Positions 42,830 to 52,275 are shown, counted from the stretch's first letter. The stretch is DNA of 63,520 bases from Aedoeadaptatus acetigenes (GCF_025566985.1 NZ_JAOQJD010000014.1:1-63520), one strand, 5' to 3'. The notes: generated by a model not told the origin, from the letters alone. Program-made: numbers and translations.

Positions 42830-43507
42830 ATGAAACTTTTTTTAACGTCGCTTGTTTCTCTTTTCGCGGCGACGCCGGTTTACGCGGCGGGCCCCGGCGC
42901 CGACCTTCTGCCCTGGCTCAGATCGGCCTTGGTCATCGTGGGCCTGGCGAGTTTTACCTACGCCCTTTTTTCCAAAGAATTTTCAAAAAGTTGGATCTTC
43001 GGCGCGGCCGCCATGCTGATCTACTTCATCACGGGAATCTTCGGCGGCGCGGCGTCGGTTATCACCCTGCTTTTGTTTTTGGCGAGCGGCGTTCTCGTCC
43101 TCGTGGAGGCCATCGTGCCGGGATTCGGCATCGCCGGCATCAGCGGCATCGCTTTGTTTTTTATCTCCCTCGCTCTGGCCATGGACAACGGCGTGCAGGC
43201 CATGCTCACTTTTTTCCTTTCCGCCGTCGTCGTGCTCTTAATGGCCCGGGGGCTGTGGGAAAAAGGCGAGAGCCTGCCCATGGTGAAGCGCCTCATGGGG
43301 CAAGATACACCTAAAAGGGAAAAGCTCATGCCGTGGAAAGTGGGGGACGTGGGCCTTTCAAGAACGCAGTTGCGCCCGGAAGGGATCGGGGAATTTAACG
43401 GCGAGGAAGTCACCGTGCGCTCCACCGGCCCCTTAATCGAAGGCCACCGCAAAATCGAGATTGTGTCCGTTCGCGGGCGCACCATTTCCGTGAGAGAGGT
43501 GGACTGA
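42830..43507 (+). CDS. NfeD-like membrane protein
   Basis: The 225-residue protein has a signal-like N-terminal helix ending in VYAAG. About four to five membrane helices follow (residues 30-140). A C-terminal OB-type domain is present (VGLSRTQLRPEGIGEFNGEE). NfeD proteins act together with flotillins, and floA is the next gene. GGGGAGGTG precedes ATG 42830; GTG 42824 is too close to the site. Confidence 0.85.
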   Translation: MKLFLTSLVSLFAATPVYAAGPGADLLPWLRSALVIVGLASFTYALFSKEFSKSWIFGAAAMLIYFITGIFGGAASVITLLLFLASGVLVLVEAIVPGFGIAGISGIALFFISLALAMDNGVQAMLTFFLSAVVVLLMARGLWEKGESLPMVKRLMGQDTPKREKLMPWKVGDVGLSRTQLRPEGIGEFNGEEVTVRSTGPLIEGHRKIEIVSVRGRTISVREVD

Positions 43508-43587
43508 TTTCGCTCCGCCTCTTTCGATGAATGTACTTATAAGAAAAACGCAGCAGAAATAATTGATTTATCAGAGGAGGGATTCCA

Positions 43588-44580
43588 ATGGGACTCGGTA
43601 CTATTTTCGGCGCAATCATCGCCTTTGTCATCGTCGTCTTTTTACTCGTCGTACTCACCATGGTGCCCATCGGTTTGTGGGTGACGGCCTTTTTCTCCGG
43701 CGTAAAAGTGCGGATGAGCGACCTCATCGGCATGCGCCTGCGCCGCGTAAAACCCCGTCGAATCGTAAACCCTATGATCAAGGCCACGAAAGCCGGCATG
43801 GGCTTAAACATCGGCTCTGTCGAAGGTCACTACCTGGCCGGGGGCAATGTGGACGCCGTTGTTGATGCGCTCATCGCCGCCCAACGGGCCGACATAGAAT
43901 TGAATTTTGAAGAGGCCGCCGCCATCGACTTGGCGGGCAGAGACGTTTTGGAAGCGGTGCAAGTGAGCGTCAATCCGAAAGTGATCGAGACGCCGAAGAT
44001 TTCCGCCGTGGCCCAAGACGGCATCGAAGTCTTGGTCATCGCCAAAGTGACCGTGCGGGCCAATATCGACCGCCTCGTCGGCGGGGCCGGTGAAGAAACC
44101 ATTATCGCCCGGGTCGGCGAAGGCATCGTCACCACCGTGGGCTCGTCGAGAACCTACAAGGAAGTGTTGGAAAACCCGGATAATATTTCTCGCGTGGTCC
44201 TCGAAAAGGGATTGGATTCGGGCACGGCCTACGAAATTTTATCCATCGACATCGCCGACGTGGACGTGGCGCGAAACATCGGTGCCCGTCTGCAAACGGA
44301 CCAAGCGGAAGCGGACAAGCGCATCGCCGAAGCGAAGGCATCGGAACGCCGCTCCATGGCCATCGCCAGGGAACAGGAAATGCGCGCCGAAGTGGAAGCC
44401 ATGCGCGCCCGCGTCGTGGAAGCTCAATCGGAAGTGCCCAGGGCTTTAGCGGAAGCATTGAAGTCCGGAAATCTTTCCGTGGGCGGTTACTACGAGCTTG
44501 AAAACCTAAAGAGCGACACGGCCATGCGGGAAGCCATCGCCGGCGGAGACAAAAAGAAAATCGACGAGGCAAGTGAATGA
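43588..44580 (+). CDS. floA: Flotillin-like protein FloA
   Basis: The 330-residue protein has one N-terminal membrane segment (about residues 4-30). It continues with an SPFH-like domain (HYLAGGNVDAVVDALIAAQR, RVGEGIVTTVGSSRTYKEVL) and has a helical, Glu/Ala-rich part from about residue 235. It organises membrane microdomains. A GAGGAGGG site precedes ATG 43588. The 3' end overlaps the next gene by ATGA. Confidence 0.93.
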   Translation: MGLGTIFGAIIAFVIVVFLLVVLTMVPIGLWVTAFFSGVKVRMSDLIGMRLRRVKPRRIVNPMIKATKAGMGLNIGSVEGHYLAGGNVDAVVDALIAAQRADIELNFEEAAAIDLAGRDVLEAVQVSVNPKVIETPKISAVAQDGIEVLVIAKVTVRANIDRLVGGAGEETIIARVGEGIVTTVGSSRTYKEVLENPDNISRVVLEKGLDSGTAYEILSIDIADVDVARNIGARLQTDQAEADKRIAEAKASERRSMAIAREQEMRAEVEAMRARVVEAQSEVPRALAEALKSGNLSVGGYYELENLKSDTAMREAIAGGDKKKIDEASE

Positions 44581-45092
44581 ACAGCCTCCTTCCCATTCTC
44601 CTCATCGCGCTCTTCGGTCTGATTAAAAGCCGTATGGAAGAAAGCAGCGGCACGGAGGCGAAGAAGAAATCCCATGGCGTGGGGCTGCCCGATGAGATGC
44701 AGCAGGCCATAAAACAATTTCAGGGAACAAAGGAAAAAACGGGAAGAGGTAATGGCCGGGAGGCGGATTACAAGGATCTGCCCATCGAGGTGCAGCGGGC
44801 CATAAAAAGTTTTCAACAACCCGAGGCAAAGGCAGCGAAAAAAGAAACCCGCGCTCGGGAAAAAGAGCGGCTGAAAAAGAAACGGCAAATGGATGACGCG
44901 GCATTAAAGCAGGCCACGGAAGCGGCCCTTGCCGCCGATCGTGCCAAAGAAGAGGCTCCCGTCGCGCCCCAAGCGGCAGAGCCGGAGGCCGCAAAGCCCT
45001 CGCCATTTGCCGCCATCGAAAAATTCGACGAGGCCTACCGGCCGTTTATTTACAGCGAAGTATTCAACAAACCCAAGTGTAAACGTAAGTAA
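44577..45092 (+). CDS. Unknown protein with N-terminal anchor and paired motif, in the yqfB-D position
   Basis: I do not recognise this 171-residue protein. The first 17 residues are hydrophobic (MNSLLPILLIALFGLI). Two copies of a short motif follow, LPDEMQQAIKQFQ (from about residue 37) and LPIEVQRAIKSFQ (from about 68). Then come a highly charged Lys/Glu/Ala stretch and an aromatic end (RPFIYSEVFNKP). It overlaps floA by 4 bases and lies 11 bases ahead of phoH. In Bacillus this slot holds yqfB, yqfC and yqfD. A membrane-bound partner of the flotillin is possible. Confidence 0.7.
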   Translation: MNSLLPILLIALFGLIKSRMEESSGTEAKKKSHGVGLPDEMQQAIKQFQGTKEKTGRGNGREADYKDLPIEVQRAIKSFQQPEAKAAKKETRAREKERLKKKRQMDDAALKQATEAALAADRAKEEAPVAPQAAEPEAAKPSPFAAIEKFDEAYRPFIYSEVFNKPKCKRK

Positions 45093-45103
45093 AGGAGACG
45101 TTT

Positions 45104-46141
45104 TTGCAAGATCAATTAGCTATCGGCATCAGTGAACCCAAGGTGTTAAAGGAATTATTCGGTCATTTAGACGAACATACGAAAATGATCGAGGAGGCTT
45201 TTTCCGTGACCATTCGCCAGGAAGACGACGGCCTCACGGTAAAAGGGGAAGAGGGCCCGGTGAAACAGGCGGGCATCGTCCTTGAAAATTTAATCGAAGC
45301 CATCCACAAGCAAAAGCGCGTGGACAAAAAAGACGTGGCATACAGCATCGACCTGGTACAGGCGGGCATCGAAGACAGCTTCACCTCCCTCCTGGACGAC
45401 GTCATCGTCTACACGGAAATGGGCCGGCCCATTCGCCCGAAAACCTTGGGGCAGAAGCGTTACTTAGATGCCATCAGAAGTCACGACGTGGTCTTCGGCA
45501 TCGGTCCCGCCGGCACGGGAAAGACCTACATCGCCATGGCCAACGCGGTGAAGGCCTTTAAGGAAAAAGAAGTCAACCGCATCATCCTCACGCGCCCCGC
45601 CGTGGAGGCCGGCGAAAGCTTGGGCTTTTTGCCCGGGGATTTGCAGATGAAAGTGGATCCCTACCTTCGCCCCCTCTACGACGCCCTTTTCGAAATTCTG
45701 GGCCAAGACGCCTTTCAAAAGTATTTGGAAAAAGGCCTTATCGAAGTGGCGCCCTTGGCCTACATGCGCGGGCGCACCTTGGACAATGCCTACGTCATAT
45801 TAGACGAGGCGCAAAACTCCACCAACGAGCAGATGAAAATGTTTCTGACCAGGCTGGGCTACGGCTCCAAGGCCATTATCACCGGGGACGTGACCCAAAT
45901 CGACTTGCCTCGGGGCAAGCAATCGGGCCTGAAGAGCGTGCTTAAAATCTTGGACGGCGTCAAGGGCATCGAGATCATTCGCCTGGGCCGAAACGACATC
46001 GTGCGCCATCCCTTGGTGCAACGGATCATCGACGCCTACGACCGCTTCGATCGGGAAAAGGAAAAACAGGCTGAAGAATCGAAAAGCAAAGACGGTAAAG
46101 ACAACAAGGACCAAAAGGGGAAGGGCCATGACCGAACTTAG
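45104..46141 (+). CDS. phoH: PhoH-family ATPase
   Basis: The 345-residue protein has an N-terminal KH-like part. The ATPase core follows, with Walker A GPAGTGKTYIAMA (about residue 132), GESLGFLPGD, and Walker B YVILDEAQN. The C terminus is a charged, low-complexity tail rich in Lys, Asp and Glu. The family is linked to RNA metabolism, with ybeY as usual partner. It starts at TTG 45104 with AAAGGAGACG upstream. It overlaps ybeY by 14 bases. Confidence 0.92.
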   Translation: MQDQLAIGISEPKVLKELFGHLDEHTKMIEEAFSVTIRQEDDGLTVKGEEGPVKQAGIVLENLIEAIHKQKRVDKKDVAYSIDLVQAGIEDSFTSLLDDVIVYTEMGRPIRPKTLGQKRYLDAIRSHDVVFGIGPAGTGKTYIAMANAVKAFKEKEVNRIILTRPAVEAGESLGFLPGDLQMKVDPYLRPLYDALFEILGQDAFQKYLEKGLIEVAPLAYMRGRTLDNAYVILDEAQNSTNEQMKMFLTRLGYGSKAIITGDVTQIDLPRGKQSGLKSVLKILDGVKGIEIIRLGRNDIVRHPLVQRIIDAYDRFDREKEKQAEESKSKDGKDNKDQKGKGHDRT

Positions 46142-46592
46142 CCTCTATATGGACGATCGGCAAGAGACCATCGCCTTGTCGGAAGAAGACAGGGCTTTAA
46201 TTCAATCCCTTATTTCTTTCGTCGTTCCGAAAATCGCCGAAGAGGCACAGGTGGAAGTCTCCGTGAGCTTCGTGGAAGACGAGGAGATCCGCGCCCTAAA
46301 TCGAGATTTTCGCGGCGTGGACAAGGTGACAGATGTGTTGAGTTTTCCCATGGACGAGGTCTACGGCGACTTTAGGAACCTGGGCGATGTAATAATCAAC
46401 ACCGCCAAGGTGAAGGAGCAGGCCGAGGAATTCGGCCACGGCTACCGCCGGGAGCTCACCTACCTTACGGTACACAGCCTGCTCCACTTAGTAGGCTACG
46501 ATCACGAGGAGGCCGAGGAAAAGGCGGCCATGCGCGCCAGGGAAGAGGCGCTCCTCGCGGCATTCGAAGGGGAAGAAAATGAAGCGCGGTAA
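46128..46592 (+). CDS. ybeY: Endoribonuclease YbeY
   Basis: The 154-residue protein has the metal-binding motif HSLLHLVGYDH (about residues 115-125), with VTDVLSFPMD ahead of it. It acts in 16S rRNA maturation and ribosome quality control. It overlaps phoH and dgkA by 14 bases on each side. Confidence 0.93.
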   Translation: MTELSLYMDDRQETIALSEEDRALIQSLISFVVPKIAEEAQVEVSVSFVEDEEIRALNRDFRGVDKVTDVLSFPMDEVYGDFRNLGDVIINTAKVKEQAEEFGHGYRRELTYLTVHSLLHLVGYDHEEAEEKAAMRAREEALLAAFEGEENEAR

Positions 46593-47283
46593 CTTTATCA
46601 AATCATTTAACTTTGCCGTACAGGGCATCATCAGCTCCATTCATTCGGAGCGAAACATGAAATTTCATTACGCGGCGGCGCTGGGGGTTATCGCCTTCAG
46701 CCTTTTGTTTAATCTGTCCCGCATCGAATTTATCGCCCTGCTCTTCGCCGTCACCTTCGTCATCGTCTCGGAGCTTTTCAACACGGCCATCGAGCGCACC
46801 GTGGACATGGTGACCCAGGAATACCACCCCATGGCGAAACTCGTCAAAGACATCAGCGCCGGCGCCGTCTTGCTCGCAGGGATCAATGCGGCGGTGACGG
46901 GCTACTTGCTCTTTTTCGACCGGATCATTTCCTTTACCGATGTGGTCTTGGTTCGAATTAAAAACTCCGGGCCCCACCTGACCTTCGTGGCCATTATTAT
47001 CGTCTTGATCTTGACCGTGGGCGCGAAGCTTTACAAGCGGGAACACGGGGGAAGCTACTTTCAAGGCGGCGCCGTCAGCGGCCATTCCGCCCTGGCCTTT
47101 TGCATGGCGGCCTCCATTACCTTTATTTCCATGAACGGATTTATCGCGGCTCTCGCCTTCGGCCTGGCCTTTCTCGTGGCGGAAAGCCGCATCGAAGGGG
47201 AAATACATAAGCCCATGGAAACCGTGGCGGGTGCCGTCTTAGGCATCGCCGTCGCCGTTATTATTTTTGTTTGGATGGGATAA
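46579..47283 (+). CDS. dgkA: Fused diacylglycerol/undecaprenol kinase and PAP2 phosphatase
   Basis: The 234-residue protein has two parts. The first 120 residues are a DgkA-type kinase with three helices and the motif SELFNTAIERTVDM. The second part is a PAP2-type phosphatase domain. It has SGHSALAF (about residue 168) and a late SRIEGEIHKPMETV, in which the usual final Asp is Glu. PAP2 motif 1 is only partly recognisable. In Gram-positives DgkA makes undecaprenyl phosphate from undecaprenol, and PAP2 enzymes remove a phosphate from related lipids. The two activities in one chain suggest a lipid-carrier salvage enzyme. Confidence 0.82.
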   Translation: MKRGNFIKSFNFAVQGIISSIHSERNMKFHYAAALGVIAFSLLFNLSRIEFIALLFAVTFVIVSELFNTAIERTVDMVTQEYHPMAKLVKDISAGAVLLAGINAAVTGYLLFFDRIISFTDVVLVRIKNSGPHLTFVAIIIVLILTVGAKLYKREHGGSYFQGGAVSGHSALAFCMAASITFISMNGFIAALAFGLAFLVAESRIEGEIHKPMETVAGAVLGIAVAVIIFVWMG

Positions 47284-47284
47284 A

Positions 47285-47701
47285 ATGAACCGAAAAGAAA
47301 TAATTCAAAAACTAATCGCCGCGGCAAAGGCGGCGCAGAAATCCGCCTACGTGCCCTACTCGAACTACGCCGTGGGCGCAGCCCTTCTCGCCGATGACGG
47401 CAAGATCTATACCGGCTGCAATATCGAAAACGCCTCCTTTACCCCCACGGTCTGCGCCGAGCGGGTGGCCGTCTTTAAAGCAATCAGCGAAGGGGCAAAG
47501 CAGGTGGAAATCATCGCCGTGGTGGCGGGCGAGGACATGGGCTATCCCTGCGGCGTGTGCCGCCAGGTGCTCCGAGAATTCGGAAAAAATGCCACAGTCG
47601 TCGTGGCGAAAGACGAAGAAAACTACCACGTTCACACACTGGACGAGCTCTTGCCCCACAGCTTCGGGCCGGAAAATGTAAAAGGAGATGTCGATGCATA
47701 A
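47285..47701 (+). CDS. cdd: Cytidine deaminase
   Basis: The 138-residue enzyme has the catalytic zinc site in CAERVAVFKAI and PCGVCRQVLREFG, and the substrate segment YTGCNIENASFTPT. It deaminates cytidine and deoxycytidine in pyrimidine salvage. It begins directly after the dgkA stop; a longer frame from 47267 lies inside dgkA. The stop overlaps era. Confidence 0.94.
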   Translation: MNRKEIIQKLIAAAKAAQKSAYVPYSNYAVGAALLADDGKIYTGCNIENASFTPTVCAERVAVFKAISEGAKQVEIIAVVAGEDMGYPCGVCRQVLREFGKNATVVVAKDEENYHVHTLDELLPHSFGPENVKGDVDA

Positions 47702-48590
47702 ATCAGGATTTGTCAGCGTCGTGGGACGCCCCAATGTGGGAAAAAGCACGCTGTTAAACAGAATACTTAAGGAAAAACTGTCCATCACTTCAAACAAGGC
47801 CCAAACCACGAGAAATAAAATCACCATGATCCACACCGACGATCGGGGCCAAATTATTTTTCTCGACACGCCGGGGATTCAATCGCCGAAAAACAAATTA
47901 GGCGACTACATGTTAAAGACCAGCGTCTCCTCCATGGAAGGGGTGGACGTGATTCTCATGGTGGTGGACATGAGCGACTACCTGGGCCCGAAGGATCAAA
48001 TGATTCTCGATGCCATGGAAAAAGAAGGGCGGGACATTCCGGCGATTTTAGTCATTAACAAAGTGGATGTGGCGCCGAGAGACGAAGTGCTTCCCATTAT
48101 CGCGAAATTTGCCGCCATGAACCGCTTCGAAGACATCGTCCCCGTCTCCGCCTTAAACGACGAAAACGTGGATCATCTGGTGGACGTGATCTTCGAGCAT
48201 TTGCCGGAAGGCCCCCAATATTTCCCCGAAGACATGATCACCGATCAGCCGGAGAAATTTATCGTCGCCGAATTGATTCGGGAAAAAGGCCTCTTCTATC
48301 TACGAGACGAAGTGCCCCACGGTTTGGCCGTGTCCGTGGACTCCATGAAAGAAGTGGAAGGAAAAGACCACATGGACATTCAGGCCACCATTTACGTGGA
48401 GCGGGATTCCCACAAGGGTATTATTATCGGCAAAAACGGTCAAATGCTGAAGCGCATCGGCACGGAGGCGCGAAAAGAAATCGAAGCCTTCTTAGGCGAA
48501 CACGTGAACCTGCGCCTCTGGGTAAAGGTGAGCAAAAACTGGCGGGAAAAAGACGAGAAGGTCAAGGCTTTTGGCTACAAAGCGGATTGA
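47694..48590 (+). CDS. era: GTPase Era
   Basis: The 298-residue GTPase has the P-loop VGRPNVGKSTLLNR, the DTPGI switch II motif, the NKVD motif and a C-terminal KH domain (GKNGQMLKRIGTEARKEIE). It binds the 3' end of 16S rRNA in small-subunit assembly. ATG 47694 is 6 bases from AAAAGGAG; ATG 47688 touches it. It overlaps cdd by 8 bases and recO by 20. Confidence 0.95.
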   Translation: MHKSGFVSVVGRPNVGKSTLLNRILKEKLSITSNKAQTTRNKITMIHTDDRGQIIFLDTPGIQSPKNKLGDYMLKTSVSSMEGVDVILMVVDMSDYLGPKDQMILDAMEKEGRDIPAILVINKVDVAPRDEVLPIIAKFAAMNRFEDIVPVSALNDENVDHLVDVIFEHLPEGPQYFPEDMITDQPEKFIVAELIREKGLFYLRDEVPHGLAVSVDSMKEVEGKDHMDIQATIYVERDSHKGIIIGKNGQMLKRIGTEARKEIEAFLGEHVNLRLWVKVSKNWREKDEKVKAFGYKAD

Positions 48591-49281
48591 GTGTCAGGGC
48601 GTGGTCCTCGCCGCCACGGCCTACGGCGAAAGCGACAAGATCATTCGCCTCTACACGGAGCGGGCGGGGAAGCTTTCCGTCTTGGTGAAGGGGGCCAAAT
48701 CCCGCCGCTCCGCCACCGTGGCATTAAGCGAGCCCTTCACCTTCGGTCTCTATCGCCTCAGTGCGGGCAAGAGCTTTTACTACTTAAACAGCGGAAAAAT
48801 CCTCCAGGCCAATATGGGCCTGAGAAACAATTACGACAACATGATCTACGCCTCCGCCCTGGTGGAGATCGTGGACAAAAGCAGCATGGAAGATGAGGGA
48901 ACGGCGCGAATCTTTTCCTTAATACGAAAAGCCCTTCACGAACTTTCCTTAACGGAGGCGCCTCTTGCGGTGTTTCTCGGCTTCTTGATCAAGTATTTAA
49001 GCTTTATGGGCTACCGGCCCATGTTGCCCGAATCCGACGAAGGAAGCTACGTTTTTCTCTCCAACGCAGGCGCCGTCGAGGCCGAGGGGGCCGCCGGGGG
49101 AGAGCCTTTGGACGGGCGGGATATTTACACTTTGCGCCATTTGCTATATACTTCTTTAGATAAGATAAATTTGGAAGATGTGGATAAAACCACCTTGGAA
49201 AAAATTTATCGATTGCTGAAAGTCTACACCGTGGTCAATTTACAACTGGACAACATACAATCTCTACAGTTGAGGATGTAG
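48571..49281 (+). CDS. recO: DNA repair protein RecO
   Basis: The 236-residue protein begins with the RecO OB fold (QGVVLAATAYGESDKIIRLY, then GKLSVLVKGAKS), followed by the helical C-terminal part. It helps load RecA onto single-stranded DNA. The Cys residues of the zinc motif found in many RecO proteins (after GYRP) are absent here. It starts with TTG 48571 inside the end of era. Confidence 0.9.
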   Translation: MATKRIECQGVVLAATAYGESDKIIRLYTERAGKLSVLVKGAKSRRSATVALSEPFTFGLYRLSAGKSFYYLNSGKILQANMGLRNNYDNMIYASALVEIVDKSSMEDEGTARIFSLIRKALHELSLTEAPLAVFLGFLIKYLSFMGYRPMLPESDEGSYVFLSNAGAVEAEGAAGGEPLDGRDIYTLRHLLYTSLDKINLEDVDKTTLEKIYRLLKVYTVVNLQLDNIQSLQLRM

Positions 49282-49294
49282 AGGGGAGGAAGAA

Positions 49295-50182
49295 ATGCAT
49301 TTTCAAGGAATGATACAGAAACTACAAGAGTACTGGAACGATCAAGGCTGCACGGTACTGGAAGCCTACGACACGGAAAAAGGGGCCGGCACCATGAGCC
49401 CCCATACCTTTATGCGCACCTTGGGTCCCGAACCCTGGCGCACGGTTTACGTCGAGCCCTCCAGGCGGCCGGCGGACGGTCGTTACGGCGACAACCCGAA
49501 CCGCCTCTACCAACACCATCAACTGCAGGTTATTTTAAAACCCTCGCCGGAAGATGTGCAGGAACTTTACTTAAAGAGCCTGGAAGTTTTGGGCATCGAT
49601 CCCTTAAAACACGACATTCGCTTCGTGGAAGACAACTGGGAATCCCCGACACTGGGCGCCTGGGGCCTGGGCTGGGAAGTTTGGCTCGACGGCATGGAAA
49701 TCACCCAGTTTACCTACTTCCAACAAGTGGGCGGCATTAACTGCGATTTGGAAAGTGCCGAGCTCACCTACGGTTTGGAACGGATCGCCATGTATCTGCA
49801 AGATGTGGACACGGTCTACGACATCGACTGGAACGGCCACATTAAATACGGCGACATCTTTAAAAAAGCCGAGTACGAACACTCCAAATACAGTTTTGAA
49901 ATCGCCGACATCGACCTGCTCAAGCAATTATTCGATATGTACGAAAAAGAAGCGAGCCGCGTCCTGGATCTGGATCTGGTCCTGCCGGGCTACGACTTCG
50001 TATTGAAGTGTTCACATACCTTTAACCTACTGGATGCTCGAGGCGCCATTTCCGTTTCCCAACGGGCGTCGTATATTTCCAGGGTTCGGAACTTGGCTCG
50101 CCTGTCGGCGCAAAAATATATTCAACAAAGAGAAGCCATGGGCTACCCACTTATTAAGAACGGGGAGGACGATCATGAGTAA
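49295..50182 (+). CDS. glyQ: Glycyl-tRNA synthetase alpha subunit
   Basis: The 295-residue class II catalytic subunit contains TFMRTLGPEPWRTVYVEPSR, RYGDNPNRLYQHHQ and LGWEVWLDGMEITQFTYFQQ. With the beta subunit it charges tRNA-Gly as an alpha2beta2 enzyme. GAGGGGAGG precedes ATG 49295. No T-box leader is seen in the 13-base gap after recO. It overlaps glyS by 8 bases. Confidence 0.95.
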   Translation: MHFQGMIQKLQEYWNDQGCTVLEAYDTEKGAGTMSPHTFMRTLGPEPWRTVYVEPSRRPADGRYGDNPNRLYQHHQLQVILKPSPEDVQELYLKSLEVLGIDPLKHDIRFVEDNWESPTLGAWGLGWEVWLDGMEITQFTYFQQVGGINCDLESAELTYGLERIAMYLQDVDTVYDIDWNGHIKYGDIFKKAEYEHSKYSFEIADIDLLKQLFDMYEKEASRVLDLDLVLPGYDFVLKCSHTFNLLDARGAISVSQRASYISRVRNLARLSAQKYIQQREAMGYPLIKNGEDDHE

Positions 50183-52268
50183 TCAAGACAATATCTATTT
50201 AATCGAAGTAGGCGTGGAGGAGTTGCCTTCTTCCTACATTCGAAATGCCTTAAACGCCTTTAAGGATTTAGTGGAAACGGCGCTGAATGAAGCAAACTTA
50301 GGTTTCGATCACATCGACGCCTACGCTACGCCCCGCCGCTTGAGCCTCATGATTCACGGCATCGATGACACCCAAGGCGATATCGAAGATTGGGTCAAGG
50401 GCCCGGCAAAGAAAATCGCCTACAAAGAAGACGGCTCCGTCAACAAGCCCCTGGAAGGCTTTATGCGCAGCCAAAACGTCACGGAAGCGGATCTCGAAGT
50501 CCGCGAACTGAAGGGCAACGAATACATCTACGCCCACATTCACAAAGCCGGCGAGCCGGCGGAAGTGATTTTGGCGGAAATTATTCCCAATGCCATTCAC
50601 CACATTCCCTTCCCGAAAAACATGCGCTGGGGCGGAAAAAACCTGCGCTTCGCACGACCCATTCGCTGGATTCTCTCCATGATGAACGACCGCGTCGTAC
50701 CCTTTGATTTAGAAGGCATCACCCTGTCCAATGTGACCCGCGGCCACCGCTTCTTGGGCAGCAGCCACATCGAAATCAAGGACGTACGCGAGTACGAAGA
50801 AGCCTTGGAGAAAAATTTCGTCATCCTGGATCAGGACAAGCGAAAAGAATCCATTCTCTATCAAATCAACCACATGGCCAAATCCAACGGCGGCGAAATC
50901 CGAAGAGACGACGATCTTTTGGAAGAACTCACCTTTATCGTGGAATACCCCACGGCGGTTTTGGGCAATGTACAGGAAAAATTCCTCTCCCTTCCCGACG
51001 TGGTCATTACGACACCCATGCGGGAACACCTGCGCTACACGCCGGTTTACAGCCCGGAAGGGGATTTGCTTCCCTACTTCATCACCATTCGTAACGGCAA
51101 CGAAGAATACGCCGATGTCGTAGCCGAAGGCAACGAAAAAGTATTGGAAGCTCGATTGGAAGACGCCCGCTTCTTCTTCGACAACGACAGAGAAAAGCCT
51201 TTGGAAGATTATGTAAGCCAATTGGGCGGCATCGTCTTCCAGGAAAAATTGGGAACCATGGCGGACAAGACAGGACGCATTTCCGATCTCGTGGCCCGAA
51301 TCGGCGAAATTTTAGCCGTCGGCGACAAGACCGTGGAATCGGCCAAGCGCGCCTGCTACCTTTCCAAGGCCGACCTCATGACCAATATGGTTCAGGAATT
51401 TACGGAGCTTGAAGGCATTATCGGAAGCATTTACGCCAAGCTCGACGGCGAAGAATCTGTCGTATCCGACGCCATTCGCGAACAATACATGCCCGTAGCC
51501 AGCGGCGCGGATCTTCCGGAATCTACCACCGGCACCATCGTGTCTTTGGCGGACAAATTCGACACGATCTGCGGCCTCTTTGCCATCGGCGAAGTGCCCA
51601 CCGGAAGCCAAGACCCCTTTGCCCTTCGCAGAAAGGCCATCGGTATCTTGCGCATGATCAACGAAAAACACTGGGAATTAAGCCTGAGCGACTGCATCGA
51701 CGCCTCCCTGTTCTCCTTCGTGGATTCCATGGGGCTGGTCTTCGACAAAGAAGAAGTGCGCAAGCAAATTCTGAAATTCTTCCGTGGCCGCATCGACACC
51801 ATGTTGGACGCCGACGGCATTCGCTACGACATTATTCAGGCATTAAATGACATCGACGGCGAAGACAGCCTGCGCGTCTTTGAAAAGGCACAAGCCATGC
51901 AAAACTTCTTCACAGGCGGCGACCGGAAATCCTTCCTGGAAGCCGTAACCCGGGTGGAAAACATCGCCTCGAAAAACGAACCGAAGGATAAAACGATCGA
52001 CGAAGCCATTTTAACGGAAGAAGAGCGGGCCCTTTACGACAAGGTCCTGGCAGTGGAAGCGGAACTCGACGAAGCATACAGAAAACGGGACGACGCAAGG
52101 TATTTGGCGCTGTTGGATTCCTTAACCGACGCCATTCACCTGTACTTCGACCGCGTCATGATCATGGCGGAAGACGAAGGCCTCAGAAACAATCGCCTGG
52201 CTTTGATTCAACGAATCGACGCCTTGGTACAACGGGAGTTTAACGGAAACCAAATCGTCGAAGGGTAG
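50175..52268 (+). CDS. glyS: Glycyl-tRNA synthetase beta subunit
   Basis: The 697-residue subunit begins MSNQDNIYLIEVGVEELPSS. It contains ATPRRLSLMIHG and PFPKNMRW, an HD-like middle part and the C-terminal anticodon-binding region. It recognises tRNA-Gly. ATG 50175 is 7 bases behind GGGGAGG; the frame is open upstream into glyQ but without a better start. Confidence 0.95.
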   Translation: MSNQDNIYLIEVGVEELPSSYIRNALNAFKDLVETALNEANLGFDHIDAYATPRRLSLMIHGIDDTQGDIEDWVKGPAKKIAYKEDGSVNKPLEGFMRSQNVTEADLEVRELKGNEYIYAHIHKAGEPAEVILAEIIPNAIHHIPFPKNMRWGGKNLRFARPIRWILSMMNDRVVPFDLEGITLSNVTRGHRFLGSSHIEIKDVREYEEALEKNFVILDQDKRKESILYQINHMAKSNGGEIRRDDDLLEELTFIVEYPTAVLGNVQEKFLSLPDVVITTPMREHLRYTPVYSPEGDLLPYFITIRNGNEEYADVVAEGNEKVLEARLEDARFFFDNDREKPLEDYVSQLGGIVFQEKLGTMADKTGRISDLVARIGEILAVGDKTVESAKRACYLSKADLMTNMVQEFTELEGIIGSIYAKLDGEESVVSDAIREQYMPVASGADLPESTTGTIVSLADKFDTICGLFAIGEVPTGSQDPFALRRKAIGILRMINEKHWELSLSDCIDASLFSFVDSMGLVFDKEEVRKQILKFFRGRIDTMLDADGIRYDIIQALNDIDGEDSLRVFEKAQAMQNFFTGGDRKSFLEAVTRVENIASKNEPKDKTIDEAILTEEERALYDKVLAVEAELDEAYRKRDDARYLALLDSLTDAIHLYFDRVMIMAEDEGLRNNRLALIQRIDALVQREFNGNQIVEG

Positions 52269-52275
52269 GTGCCCG

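Noticed and set aside
49282..49294. T-box leader for glyQS
   Set aside because: Only 13 bases separate recO and glyQ, which leaves no room for one.
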